A stretch of 64,000 nt of DNA from Owenia fusiformis (taxonomy: Eukaryota; Annelida; Polychaeta; Sabellida; Oweniidae): contig CAIIXF020000005.1 of the NCBI GenBank assembly GCA_903813345.2, positions 26,787,375-26,851,374 on the forward strand, written 5' to 3'. The translations under genes were made by a program, and so were the position numbers. Below the pieces are notes generated by a model. The model was not told the DNA's origin. It ran no database searches and saw nothing but the letters and a program-made list of their open reading frames with translations. Each line of letters opens with the position of its first letter. Positions within the stretch are counted from its first letter, which is position 1. Positions 22,137 to 37,100 of the stretch are shown one piece after another.

Positions 22137-25100
22137 ATGCGAAATAAGAATGCAAAGAGTTATCTGGCATTCAGTTTTTCGCCTCAAATCAGCCCGTCAA
22201 GCCGAAAACTTGCTGCCAACAGAGAACCTCAAAATCCCGAAAATAGCGTACCACGATTTATGCAGAATACTATCAGTACAAAATGTAGAGATGTACACAT
22301 ACAGAATAAAAATTCACCATACCACACAAACCTCAAGAAAGATACACAGGGAGGACCTCCAACTGTGACAAGGCCTGTTATGTCGATTGCAGTACAAGAT
22401 TTGCAGAATCACAATACTGCTATGGCAGCAAAAGTTGAAGATCAAAACCATAATGATTTCACTTTTAAACCTAAAGTTAGTGCTCAAAGTACCAAGCTAA
22501 TGGAGAATAAAGAATCAGATTTTATGACACGTCAGCAACAGCATTTAGTGAATCAAAAGAAATATGTGAGTCCCAACTTTCTATATACTTCACTCTAAAG
22601 AAAGATTACTAACAATTTCCCATGTATTCACACGGCTATACATTAGGTGTTCATAAAGTAGGTACCTGAAAGAGAAGATACGTAAAACAGATTGATTTTA
22701 TTGCCATATTTATTTAAAAATTATTAATATATTATATATAAATTATATTATCAATCTGAAATGGGTTTGTTTAAAAAAAACGGGTGACCAGGAACCTAAC
22801 GTTCATATGGGTTAGGAATTTGTTTTTTTTCATTTGATACCTCAAAATGCCCAACTGACCTCCAACTCAACCAACCAGTCATGCAACCAAAACAAGCAAC
22901 CAAACAATCAACTAATCTACCAATAAACCACCTGACAAAACAAACATTGATATTCTGTCAATCACTCAGGCAATAAATCAAGCAACTAACGTCATTGTAC
23001 GTGTTAACTGTGATATAAAATGTAAACTACCTTGGACTTCCGAATTCAGTCTGGTTCATGTTTATTCAGAGGATATCATGTGTAACCAGGTAACCATTTA
23101 TTTTTACTGACATTGATAAAGTAGCCAATTATTTTAAATTAAAAAAGTGCTTTTACAGGTTCTTGGTAAAAATGGTAACGTTTATAGATATCAAACGGTA
23201 GTCTAAACTTGGGAGGCTACAAAATTCATGTATATTTTGTGCTTGGCAGGTCAATTGGCTACTATATTAGGTGAAAATGTGCAAATTTGAAAGTTGGTAA
23301 CCCTGCTAGGAACTTTAGGTACCTGGTCACCCAGCCATCCAGTTACCCGGTCACCCAGCTTTTTACTCAAACCCATCTGAAATTGTATTCCTCTTTACAG
23401 ATGGACCAGGCAACATCACAGTTTAAAAGTCCAATCTTCTCATTAAAACCTGGAACAGCCAGTAAAACTAAGAAAACAAAGCAGGATGAGGGAGACAAGG
23501 AGGTAAGTGTGACAGCCTAATATTTCAAATGTTTATTGGTTAAGTGTCCTAACTTAAAAGTTCTGATTAGTTATATTTTGTCGTAAAGTTTATCAACTTA
23601 ATTATCAATGTTTTATATTATTTGCTTGGAATTGTTACAACTCAGTTTTCTCCAATACCATACTAACGGTTACTGATCATACAGCTGAGTTGGCTTATAT
23701 ATATATGTCAGGAGCATATCCAGCTTTCAGTCAGGGGGGTGCGATCGCCAATTTTTTTGAGGGTTTCAGCCAGGGGGGGGGGGGGGGGTTGCGATCATGG
23801 CATAAACAAGGCAAAACAATTTTTAAAGATTTGTCTTGAATTTTACAAAAATTGATGGAACTCAGTTCAACTGTCAACTTCCTTCAAAATTTAAGAAGCA
23901 GCTAGCTTAAAATAAAAAGCATTTTAATTAAGTAATTTAATATAAAGCTATTTTCTTCTTCTATCTAATTGTTCTATTTGTATTGATTATGGTGCGATCG
24001 CACCCATCACACCCCCTAGATACGCCTATGTATGTTCATGTACATACTTACCCATGACTTACATGTAGCTGTAATACAGTCAACCAAACTCACAGTATCA
24101 TGAGTAGTAGTTAGTGCATGTGTATACATTTGGTATTAAACCCATCTATCAAATCTGTTTGGTTGTAAATCTAATTTTAGACTAGAGTTGTCTAAAACTG
24201 TCCCATTATGTGGTATTAAGCTTTGATATTGGAACTTGCACTTTCGAAATAAAACAGGAAACATCAGTTTCAGCACATGTCCCCCTGTGAGATAGTATAC
24301 ATGCTGATTCTGTCCAAAAATGAAAAGATACTCTTAAATATTTAAGTTGTTAATATTAACATTAAAGTTATTGTTCTTACTAACTAAATAAATTCTATTA
24401 TGTGCAAAAAATATTTCAGACTGATGGCCTGTATCATGTGTATAGCATTCTGTTCCATTCTGAAATTTTATTGTACCAGCCATCCCAAATATGTAGACAT
24501 AAAAAAGTCTTTGATTGAATAAAGAAGTGTGTATGTACTTGTTACGTTAGCCTTGCCCAAGTCGGTCTCTTTTACTTATCTTGATTTCTATAATGGTAAT
24601 AATTGACGTCAGATTAGTTAAAAAAATACCGACTTGGGCAAGGCTATTGTTACGTTAATTACCATGTATTTCTTAATATAGGCTATTGAAGAGATTGATA
24701 CCAGTAAAGATGCAGTAGAGGGAGGGGGAATGAGTACTTCACAGTCCAATCCAGCTATGATCAAAGACAAAGACAATAAACCCATTCCATTGAAAACAAA
24801 GTCTTCCATAGATCTTTCCAATGTTTTAGAACAAAGTAAGTACTGTTTACTAAAAATTTACTTTTTGATTAAAAATTTACTATCACCATGCAGGCAGTTT
24901 GCTATCTAGAATCAAATGTCACTATTCATTTCTAGTCGTTTTTAAACATGTTCACATTTTAGTGTGTTGCATTTAGCATTTAGAGAGAGGTGTTTACATA
25001 TTTAAGTTTTATTGTACTTTAGACTAAAAATATTGCCTGACATTTTTAAGGTCCATACGGGTCAGTGAATGGCAATCTAGGTGTCCAGAGACAGAAAAGT

Positions 25101-28100
25101 CGAATCCAGAATGAGGCTGGGCACAGAAGACAGCAGACGGAGCCTGTCAAAGTTGGTAATGCTATCAAACAAGAATCGCCGACAAAGGGTGAGTGAGCAA
25201 TTAGTAAATAAATTGAGGATTTACTCATGTAGATTACTTATCAGATTGAAACAATCAATTAATTAGTTAATTGCATGTTAAGATATTCATTATTGATCAT
25301 CTGAAGGAATCCGATTTTGACTAGCTGTATGTATTATGATTTATTTTAATGTGCATTCCTTATCGAAACATTTAATTAAAGTGTTGCGATTAGGTTGTTT
25401 ACTTACTACATTTCACTCTCTCATTTGGTTTCCCAACCCATTAACTGTGTAGTGTAAACATCTAATTCTTTTTCTTTCGTAACTTCAGGTTTAACTTAGT
25501 TAAAGTTTAAGTTAAAAATTTCAATTTGCAGAGTCATCAGATTTCAATTTATTTACCCAAAATGATAACATATGAAGATGGAAGTCTGTTGGTCAAGTCA
25601 AATCATTCATCCATTTCAAGAGATTGTTGGATTTCATGATAAAACAAACACATTTATCTCTTACTTATAATTTATCCCATACTTGGACATGTTTTAGGCA
25701 CAAACATTGTATTTTCAACTCTGGACAGGATAAACATAGTGTTACCTCCTAGGATAAGTCAAATTAAAACATTGGATAAAATTCATTTTGGGTTGATAAG
25801 TTTTTGTGAAAATATGAGAATTATTGTATTCAAACTCTATGTACTAAGTAAATTAGATCCTTTTTATAAAGACTCAATTTGAATTAAAACATTATTTGAG
25901 TATTTTCAAACACCCCCAGAAAATATCTGGAAGTGTATATACTATAAGAACACATATTAAAAAATAAACATATCTATACAGTCTGTTAAGAATATTTGGA
26001 TTAACCCTTGGGACCTCAAGCTCAAGTGTAGATATATGATTTTTTTTATTATTTCCTCAATCTCAATATCCTGAACTTCATATAGGATAACCTCTATATA
26101 CATGGACATATCTTTATATCCATAGATGCTGAATCAGGCCACACAAGGAGTAAGACGGATGACACCTGCAATAAGAGTACAGTGAAACAGTTATCTCATA
26201 ATACCAAACTCAGCTTTGAGCGTATAAACAAGGCAAAATCTCTGGCAGAAAGAGCCATAAAGGTACATAATTACAGCTATATCTTTTCATATAAGTTGAT
26301 TCTTTTAAATATTAATCAAAGTCACAAACCTTATGCAGTCACTGGTAGCAGGCTCGTAGCCAGCTTTTGCCAAGTGGGTGCTCACTTTTCAAAAAAAAAA
26401 TTCTGGAAGGGTTTTACATTTGACAACTTTGGTTCAAAATCACTTTAAAAAGTTCTCAGAATGATGAAAAACTGCATGTTTTTGAATGAATTTTTGACCA
26501 AGGAGGGTTCACTCTAAACTTTTCGGTAGGTTGAGAGCACACACACATTCTTGATGTTTTTTTGATCAAACTTAGTTTAAATATCTAATTCACTTGATTC
26601 CAAATCTCAAATAAAGCATTCCTATTTCAATTTAAAACAACACTTCTCATATTAAAGCAAGTGTTTTAAAATTTTGTGAATAATAGAATCGTGGTAACTT
26701 TTTATATTATATCCCTTTTTTAGCAAAAGAAGATATTTACAATACATGGTACATATCGGGAAGTTAGAAAATCATTACGAAGCAGAGGATGGGTAGAAAA
26801 GTTTTACAAAATGGAAAAAAAAGCAAAAACAGGGCAAAAACAAGAACAAACTGAAAAGTCGAATGGAAAAGGATGATGAGAATGATGATGATAATGACTC
26901 AAATGATGATGCAGATAAAAATGATGACTCATCAAGTGATGACGGTGACATGGATGATGATGATGACGATGATGTCGCTGACACTAAAGAGAAGCCTTGG
27001 GAAGAAGAGAATGGCATATATGGGATAATGTCCCGTATTGTACGTACTGCTGATCCAACTTTAATTTGGTCTGTGAGGCGTGATTCTGTCAATTATAAAT
27101 ACCTGAGAAACAATCAGATTGTTAACCACTATGCCAGGGCTGGTTCTTTTACAACTAAGGTAAGGAAATATATTGGCATATCATACTTAAAAGTCGCCAT
27201 GCATTCATTATATAAAAGACTCAAATAGATTTCTCTGCAGACAAGCAGAAAACATCAAAATATAAAAGGATTTTGATCTGCTACAAACCAGTTACAATAT
27301 TATTTCATTCTGCTGGGCCTGATCGAGGCCTCTGGGTTAGTTTCAATGTCACAATCCTGCATACAAGTGGCCCATGTCATAAATTGAGATTGATTTAAAT
27401 GTAATTGATGAGTTTGATATGTGCTATATTCACAGGTTGGTTTATGTACCAATTTACGTAATGTGCCATGGTTTGACCAGAGTGACCCTGACGCATTCTT
27501 TCCCAGATGTTATAGACTAAGTCATGAAGAAGAAAAAGGTGCATTTATAGGTGAGTTATTTGTGTTACTTGGTTCACCCCTATCTAAAATGTCAGTGCTC
27601 CCCTAGGATTTTTTGTTTGGAGGATTTTGTTTTGCACAGAGATTTCAATGTGGGGAGAGCACTGCATGTGTAATCTCACATTTATTTAAGAGGGTAGTAG
27701 TGTGGGCAGTATATAGTATAGTGTGAGCAGAGGATAACATACGCCTGAACACCTAAATACAGGATGGATCAAAATGTTTCCCTTTTTGTATTTTTGTCAT
27801 TTCAGAATGTGTGACATTTTTGGCCCACTCTATAATTCAGTAACATTTTTTATTGCAGATGACTACAGGTTAACAGCCTGCATGAATATCATACGGATTA
27901 TCATCAGCCGTGGTAATAATACTGAGTCCAGTGAGACAACTGACACCACCACAACTTCCAGTCCTACCCTGAAACCTATTATACAGAGGAAGGGCAGCAT
28001 CTCACCTAGGAGAAGTAAAGGTACACCCCCTCCCTTTATACAAAATGAATTCTTCATTTAGTAAAGAAAAAAATTTTGGGGTATAAAGAAAGTGCATCAT

Positions 28101-31100
28101 GTATCATGTAGACTTACTGATTAGTAATTATTTTTATGTTTAGAACATATCACGGCTCGCACCAGGAAGCGTAAAGGTGGCACTGTGCCGCAAGAGTGTG
28201 CAGAGCTAGCATTGATGCAATGTGAGAAATTCTTACGTTCAAAGGATCACGATGATCTAGATGATGAAACTGAGGTAAATCATCATGGCAACACATTGTC
28301 TTATAAAAGTTTAATAGTTAGGAATTGTTTAGCTAATAGTATGAAAATATTCTGTATTATTTGTTGAATAGTTCAATATTTTTTACAATAGCTGAATGGT
28401 CAGTGTCTGTAACAAATGGCGGATAGTGACATTTTGCATGTTCATGCCTTGTTAATGCATGTAATCCTGGTTGTAGCCTCATGTACTTAGTGAAGCTGAG
28501 TGGAATGAGTTCATAGAGTGGTACTACAAAGTTGTCCAGTAAGTTGTACATAACAATACACTTTACATACTGTCATTTTTATTATTTAAATGATATGGTT
28601 ACTGTTAAAGCAACAGTATATTTAATGAATACAATAATAAAAATCCTTTAAACTGAAACTTCAAAGTCAATATAATTTTAGTCTGATATACTGTATACGG
28701 TTGTTCACTTTTGTTCTCAACAAACTTTGACTTTAAATCATCAAATAATCTGACAAGTCGATTATTTTCAGTCATGACGCAGAGATAGAGGGTGGGTCTT
28801 TTTATGCGGCACGCAGCGAAAACCTGGCCAATAGGCTGAGGGCACACTGGCCTCAGTTTGAAATGGATGGCACTAAGAATGTATGGATCGTCAAGCCAGG
28901 TGCAAAATCTAGAGGCAGAGGTCAGTTATTTTTAGTATTCTCTCATGTAATGAATAACAGGGCTAATTTTCATGTCAGAATGGTCAAAGTTTGAAATAAA
29001 TTTTTAAATCATCAGCAGTGGTTGATAAAATATGAATAATAAACTAGTAACTCATTCTACACACATAGTACTAGCTACCATTTGATATATACATATACCA
29101 GTATGTATAGAGATTATTTACTTAGTGGGATTGAAAATGGGTTTTATACCAAGATCCAATATGATAAAATTTTGTTGACAATGAAAACTTTAAAATTACC
29201 ATTTAACTTTTAGAAGATTATAAAACCATCAAATAATAAGATACATGGATAACCTGATGAATGTGATTTTTGGAGGAGGGATTTTTTCAATATCAACTGT
29301 GTATGCCTTGGTGTTATTCACTTGGGATTTAAGTATTAGTTTCATAAAAATCACTTCATTTAGTGTTAATTCAAGGTCTGTGTCATCTAACCTTGTCCAA
29401 CCGGCTTTGGGTCAAGGCTCAGGTAGTCGTCCATTATTCCTATCTAAGTGTCTCGTATAAACATATTTTCATCTTTTTCAGGTATTCACTGCCATGATAG
29501 GCTTGAGGAGATGTTACGTCTAGTCAATAGTCAAGTTGTCAGGAAAGATAGCAAGTTTGTTGTGCAAAAATATATAGGTAAGAATCTCAAAGCTCAAATC
29601 ACATAGCTTTATTTTTATGTCAACACCAGAAGTTGTAGCTTATTACATGTAGTATAGTCTCCAACTTTTTTGTGGACGATGTTCAGCATTTGGCAGTTGG
29701 TGTTCAGCCTATGGCGGTCGGCTTTCTGCATCTGTAACAAATGGCAGGTGGTGACATTTTGCATATTAATGCCTTGTTTGAGAGTGTATTTTAATCCCAG
29801 TGCTTTTGTGAAAATATTGAGAAAACATACTTTTATCAATATTTTATTTGTTTCCTCACATTAACCAAAGCAGCACATATTCATTACAAAAACATGTAAA
29901 AAATATTTTGATATAAACATGTTTTATCTTATTTATTTCAGAACGGCCAATGTTAGTATACAACACAAAGTTTGATATACGCCAGTGGTTCATAGTAACA
30001 GACTGGAACCCATTGACTCTATGGTTTTATAAGGACTGTTATCTTAGGTTTTGTTCTCAAGAGTTCACGCTTGATGACTTCCATGAGTAAGTTGATAACC
30101 ATTTAGATGTTGGATACACTGATTAATATCAAAATTAAAAATGTATTGTTACACTCAAACATTTTGTCTGTCAACATATTTCTGCTTATAGCTTATGATA
30201 TAATTGAAGTGCTAGATTAGAAAAGATTGAGTATCTGTATAAGATTCTAAAAGATCATACTAAGCTTGGGAATCATACTAAGCTTGGAATTCCTCACATT
30301 GTAAGCACTAAGCAGAGTGACAAGTTCCAATTTGAAAAACTGCTTCCATCTTTTTCACAATTAATTCATTTTATGTCCAACTTTATTGATTGTGTACCTT
30401 ATATATCATTGTAAATGAAAAAATATTTTTAAAATTATAAAGGATGAGAATTTATTTTATTTTTTTTTATTTATTCATGTAATATAATTATGACAAGTAT
30501 TACATTTACACACTAGATACCCATAGGGGGTATATTAGTGCATTATCAAAATTTGAAAAACCATAAATATAACTTTAACTTGGTACTTTCAGAGCCATCC
30601 ATTTGTCAAACAATGCTATACAGAAGAACTATGACAATGGAATTAGGTCCGATAAACTGCCTGATGAAAACATGTGGTTCCATACAGAATTTAAAGAACA
30701 CCTCAGGTAAAGTAATTTCTAAATATCACATTCATATTTATCATCCACCTTATATGTATTCTAGATGCTCATTGGCTTATTCATGGTCATGTGATATGAA
30801 ATAGAGGGACCAATTCCTTGGAAAGTCCTAAATCCCTGCTTGTAGGGAAGATGAAAAGTACTAATGACCAGTTACGTCATGTGACCAATCAATAGTACTT
30901 TTTATCTTCCCTGCTAACATGGATTATAGGAGTTTGAATGGGAAAATGCCTTTAAATGCCAAAAAGAAGCCATCAGCATTAAATCTCGAAACTAAAATAC
31001 TCCTTCTTTTGTTTTTCTTTACAGAAAACATATGGGTATAAAACAGATAGTGACTGCCATATTTTCAAAAATAGTGCAAAAATTATTGCACTGATTTAGT

Positions 31101-34100
31101 GTTGGGGTTGTGTGTGTATGTTTAGTACATCAACAAATGTATGGTCTAAAATGAATTTACACAGTATATTAAACATACCAGATATTGCTTGTGTAATCAC
31201 CTACTAACAAAAGTCCCTCTTTGTCCACTACAACAGCAGTGGGGTTTTGTAGTCCATCTGATGCTGTTAGGAGATGTTTTATGAATTTGCCTCCTGGTGT
31301 TAGCAGTTGAACCCTTTGATTGTTGAAATCAGCCACAATAATATTGTCTGCTCTGTCTGTGCAGAGACCCCATGGATAGTCTAGCTCATTCTGTCCACTA
31401 CCTTTGGTGCCATATCTGAATATCTCATTACCGTCTCTGTCCATAGCAATTACACACTGTGCAATGTAGTCAGACACGATCACCACATTTTTGCTGTTGA
31501 TGGCTACACCCATAGCTCCCTTGAACATGCCGAGAGGAGACCCTCGCAAGATTCTACCAGATGTGCTTTCTATATGGTACACAGACTTAGTACCTGGGTC
31601 ACATATCACAAATTCACCTCTTGAATTCACAGCAATGCCTCGACATTGTTTCGCTTGGGGTATCTGCATGATTCTCTTGTCTTCACCAGATTGATTGTAA
31701 ATGCAAACAGTATTATTACTACAAGTGAATAGCAGAGCTTTGTTTGTGGTTGTAACATTGAAATATGTTTCGTAAAAGAATGTGTCAAAGTCATACATAA
31801 CTGTGCCAGAACCTTGACCAACAGCTACGAGTATATCATTCTTAGTGAAAGCCAAAACACATTTTTTACATCTCCAATTTTGACCTTTTTCTGAAGCTTA
31901 GGATAAGTCAGTGTTCCACCAGTCTTATGAACTGGTGGTGTCATAGTGTTTATATCTACTTTACCAAACTCCATTTTATCATCCAATACTGTGCCCGTGT
32001 GTATTTTGAATGTTATGTTAGCATCAAATGCAGTGTTTGGAGGGTTTGTCCATTCTTTGTTTTTGACAGCAATGTCCTGTGCCATGTATGCGATTTGTGT
32101 GTCGTGTCCATGTTGTTTTATTGCATTAAGCTGGGTAATTGTACTCTCTATTGTTGCCTTCTGTATAATGAGATGTTCTTGATGAGCCACTGCTTGCTTA
32201 GCGCATGTTGCTCTTTTCTCAGCTACATCATCAATGGTTTTGGTGTATTTATCACGTATGGCTTGGAGAGCCATATTCATATCATTGTTTAGTTCATGCA
32301 TCACATCATCCGCCTCTTGTTCCATCCTTTCTATATCGGTTGCAGTGTTCTGTATTGATTGCTTGTAGCATGCAATTAACTTTTCACCTTTCTTGATGAG
32401 GTCATCAATATGCTTGACATTGTCCACTGCAGCTTGATGGATGTCGACACACTCGTGGCCAGAATGCTTGATCACGTAACATGTAGCGCAAACGGCACAC
32501 CTGTCCACCTTACAGTATATCTCAAGTGGGTTTGTCTTGTGTGTTGAACAATACACAACACGCTTTTTGATGGCATCTAGATTGGCTTGCGAGTCTTGAG
32601 CACTATCACTTGTGACATCGATAACAGTGTGACCTTGGACATAATGAGCATGATAATCAGAGCAATTCTTACAGTGATGTTCATTACACTGTATGCATTT
32701 AGATATTGCATTAACATCCTTTTGATTTCTTTCCCTACATATTGTACATTGTGGTTTGTCCTCAATCTTCATAGATTGAAATATATCCACGAGTGAGCTA
32801 GTTGTAAAGTTCACTTTAAACTTTGTAACTCCTCCTTCGGGTATCGTGTGAACTTGTCTACATTCTGGGCAGCTTAGACTCTGTCCTTGTTCATTTCTTT
32901 CTAACTTATCCAGGCATTTGCAGCAATATGTGTGCATACATGGTAGAGCCCTCTGGTCTTTTAATATCTCATAACACACTTTACATTTCAAAGTTTCCCT
33001 TACTTGTGCTTCTATCCCTGATGCCATTATAATTGTTGAAATCAGTGATACTTATTTTGATTAATAAATGATTTAAACACATCTGCATTATCATCAAATG
33101 TTTAACACTAGCCTTGTATATTATTTGTAAATTGAAGTAGGCTGTGTACTATTTTACCTGTGTAAGATTAACCTTCTCCTGATAACCTATGTACATGCTG
33201 ATGTGTACTTTAGCAATAACCTGCAATGCCTTTTTGCAATAAGTAATATAGCCTACATCAGGTTAGCTTAACCCTCAAGCTCTTTACAGCAACAGTGCAA
33301 ACAGTTTAACATAGCATACATGCTCATTTACGAAAAAATGATATGCTGAGTGTGGTGAAATACTGGCTCATGGGTATTGGGTTGATAGAGAGATGGCAGT
33401 GTGGTTTGTCTCATAGATCGGTTTAAAAGATAACTCTTTATTAGACAATTATATAAGGATTTAAACACTGAACTCAATGCTATGTAAAATATATCATGGG
33501 CATGGGGCCTTTAGTGTGCTCAGAAAAAATGTTTAGTTTTTGAGCCCCAAAATTTTGTAGTGCCTTAAAAAATGGGCCTTTCTTTTTTGGGCCAATTTAT
33601 CAAAAACGGGCCTTAATTTTTCAAAGTAATTTTTTTCCTCGCAAGCGCGGTTATTTTTTTCCAGACTCAAAATTTGGGCCCCCCTTTGTTAATTTCTGGA
33701 TCCACCTCTGAATTGGATTGTTCTTTCCTTAAACAAGACTGAAATCACATATATAATGCTTGGACTGAGCTAGTTGCCTCACTAAAATTTGTCCAAAAAT
33801 TCTAGATGATTTTTCATGTTTAATCTAAAACAAAAAACTCTCCCAAATAAGTATTTCAATATTATTATCACCTATATAACCTATCACCTATTAAATTATG
33901 AATATTCAAAGAGGACATTTAAATCTACAAGATGTAAAAATACCACTATCGTACGAAGCAGGCATAACATGAAATAGATTGATTCAATAAAAGACAAGTC
34001 TCAATTTGGAGAAAGAAGTCCATCAGTGTACTGCGCTAATATTTTTTCATGAAAAATCTAAGAAGACATTCAAATCTATATTATGTAAAAAAAATCAAAA

Positions 34101-37100
34101 TTGTCCGAAGCAGGGGTAACGCTCAATTAGAATGATGAACTTTGTTTTCCAAACCGAGAATAGTCCTTTGCCTTATTCGGATCCTGGCTACGGACTAGAA
34201 AAGGATCCTAAATATATGGTATAAATTTTGTATCCTTTGCTAGCCCCTACCTTTAATAAAGTATAATATGTACTTTATTTAGTGATGGGTAATTTAATAC
34301 TTATTTCTCAAAAATATTTTAATTTGCAATTTATGTCATATTGTTATTGTCTCCAACTTTTTTGAGGATGGTGCTTGGCAGTTGGTGTTTGGCATTTTGC
34401 ACCTGTGATGAATGGCAGGTGGTGACATTTTGCAACCTTGTTTAAATGTTGATGTTATGTATTTTATAGTAAGATTGGTAGGCCCACAGTTTGGGATGAT
34501 GTCATTTACCCAGGGATGAAGAAAGCAATACTTTGTTCCCTTCTCACAGCCCAAGATGTTGTTGAGTGTAGAAAGGTACATGAATCTATATTTTCAAACT
34601 TTTACACACATTTTTAGAACTGCATTAATGTACCTCTAGACAAAGGAACAATGACGCTGTATAATGTTACAAATCTAAGACAACACATATCAAAAACAGC
34701 TCGGTCCATAAGGGAACATTCTAAAAACATTTTATATCACATTCTTAGGCCTCGAGATATAATAAGGTGTGACACCTTCCCTGACCTTTACTATTCCTTA
34801 AAAGACACCATATCTCCCCTCCCCTATTTTTATTGGATAACTCCCATCGGATAACTTACATATATAATGCCTTGTTGTCAACATTCTAGGCAGCATTTGA
34901 GTTGTATGGGGCAGACTTTATGATCACTGAAGACTTCCAGCCATGGCTTATAGAGATCAACTGTAGTCCTAGTATGGACACCAGCACCAAAGTGACTGAA
35001 GTACTCTGTGCTAATGTGCTTGATGACACTATTAAGGGTAAGTCAGAATTAGACCCTGTATGATTACCTGCACTATATTTATAGGCATCGTCGACTGAAT
35101 AATGATTTTTTTGTTTAATTTTTTTCATTTCAGTGAATATTTTGTAGAAATTTGAGACTATTTTATGCATGAGGTTGTTCTTTAAAGAAAGCATGTTATG
35201 CACTCTTTTAGTTGATGAATGCACTTGAAAAGTTTTGTGACATAAATCTTAAATTAAGTCATATTGCATGTTGCTATTAAAACTCTACAAATCTTGATCT
35301 ATATTCAACTTGTTAAATGCTAGTTTTGCATTAAATCCCACATTTCCCCTCCTACTCATTGTTTCTCATATCTGGTTTGAGAATATAGGGAGGAGAGAAA
35401 CTTGGTGCGAAACTAGTTGTTTGCATGTTAAATGATAACATATATCTGGTGTCACAAAAAAGTGAATCACATTTTGACAAATACCTGTATTTTCTCAGTA
35501 ATAGATAAGCCGAATAATTTGAAAGATTTTATTGAGGAACTATAGGGTATCAGTAGCAAGTGTTATAAAGAAAGAAATCGGTGACATATTATGCAAATAT
35601 TCTCAAATTAAAAACAGCATGCTAAAATATTCAATATCTATGTAAATATCATTTATGTAGTCTGAAAGAAGCTGTTTTTCCAAGCAGATATGCTTTTGTG
35701 TATTTCTTCCAACGATATTGCCACAACATAATTATTCCATCCTTAAATGCATGGGCAGGTGGATGTAGTGCATATTTGTTCAAAAGTCTTTACAATTACA
35801 TGACTTACAGCTCTTGCCCTTAAGTCCTTTACAATCCTTTTCACCTTGAAATAGTTTTCAATAGTAGCCTTGTTGCTTTAACTGAAACGTATTGTTAATC
35901 CTTCCAAACTGAAATTTTGGACTGAGCGGATTTTGGATACAAACAAAAATTAAACAAGTCACACCTTACACCCAGACAAGCTATTTCCATACTAACACTG
36001 ATTGACAGATGCCAACACCTGACATTAAACATGATGAAGGTCTCATTGAGCAGCTCTGATATTGGATTTTTTGAATTTGTTAATACTCACATAATATGTA
36101 GCCGATCTCTTTTATATTTATATGACATGGTGGTAATACCTTTGGGTTATTGTGTACAAATTTTCAATGACTTCAATCAATCCGTTGCTGAGAAAATACC
36201 TTTTTGGGGACACCCGCTATATGCATCGTGAACTGTCTCCTATTAGAGTGGGTGATCTGATCATTTCTCTCTGCATGTTTACTAACACTATCTCCTGGCT
36301 GTTTCTGCAGTTGTGATAGATAGGCGATCAGACAAGAACTGTGATGTAGGACAGTTTGAGTTATGTTACAAACAACCTGCCGTCAGTGTACCCCCTTACT
36401 GCGGCTCTAACTTCTCTGTGGAGGGACAGACAATTAAACCCCCCAGGGGATTTAAAAGACTCCAAGCCCTGCAGAATCTTGAAGCAGAGGCTGAGAAGCT
36501 TAAAGAGAAGCTTTCACCCCCAGTGTCACCTGATGATGAGAACACTTATGAAAAAATGCATGATAGACCATATTTAAGGACATCTAGATTTGGAATAGGT
36601 AAAACGACACCTGCACCTAATCCCAAAGAAACTGGAAGTTTAATGATGAGCAAACCAGGGAAAATCATACATCAGTTACATCAGAAACCTAAGGAAAAAC
36701 CAATCATAAAAGTGCAGTCAACGAGTGTGCATCAGTTCCGTCCAGAACCATCCTCTAAAAGTCCCATCCCAGTGCCAGCTGGTGGGCTCAGTATTGAGCG
36801 CAAAACTGTACCCCTGAAACGCTCGAATAGAAAATCAGTGCAGTCGACAGAGATCACTCAACAGCAACAATTTGAAACGGATCCATCGAAACAAGGTAGT
36901 ATTAAGGAGTTCAATATGGACCCCTTAATTGTACGTAATAAAATTAGACGACCTCAACAGGTAGAACGGCAGAGAATCAGGGACGTCAAGTGGCAACCGA
37001 GGGGATCAGTGGGGGTTAGGTTACCAAAATCATTACTAGACAATGTCCGCATTACCTACAAGACTCTTGATTTTCATGTGCCCAAAATAAAATATATCAA

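Noticed and set aside
27774-28061. 95-codon frame as a separate small gene
   Set aside because: It is intron sequence read into TTLL3 exon 8 and out past its donor.
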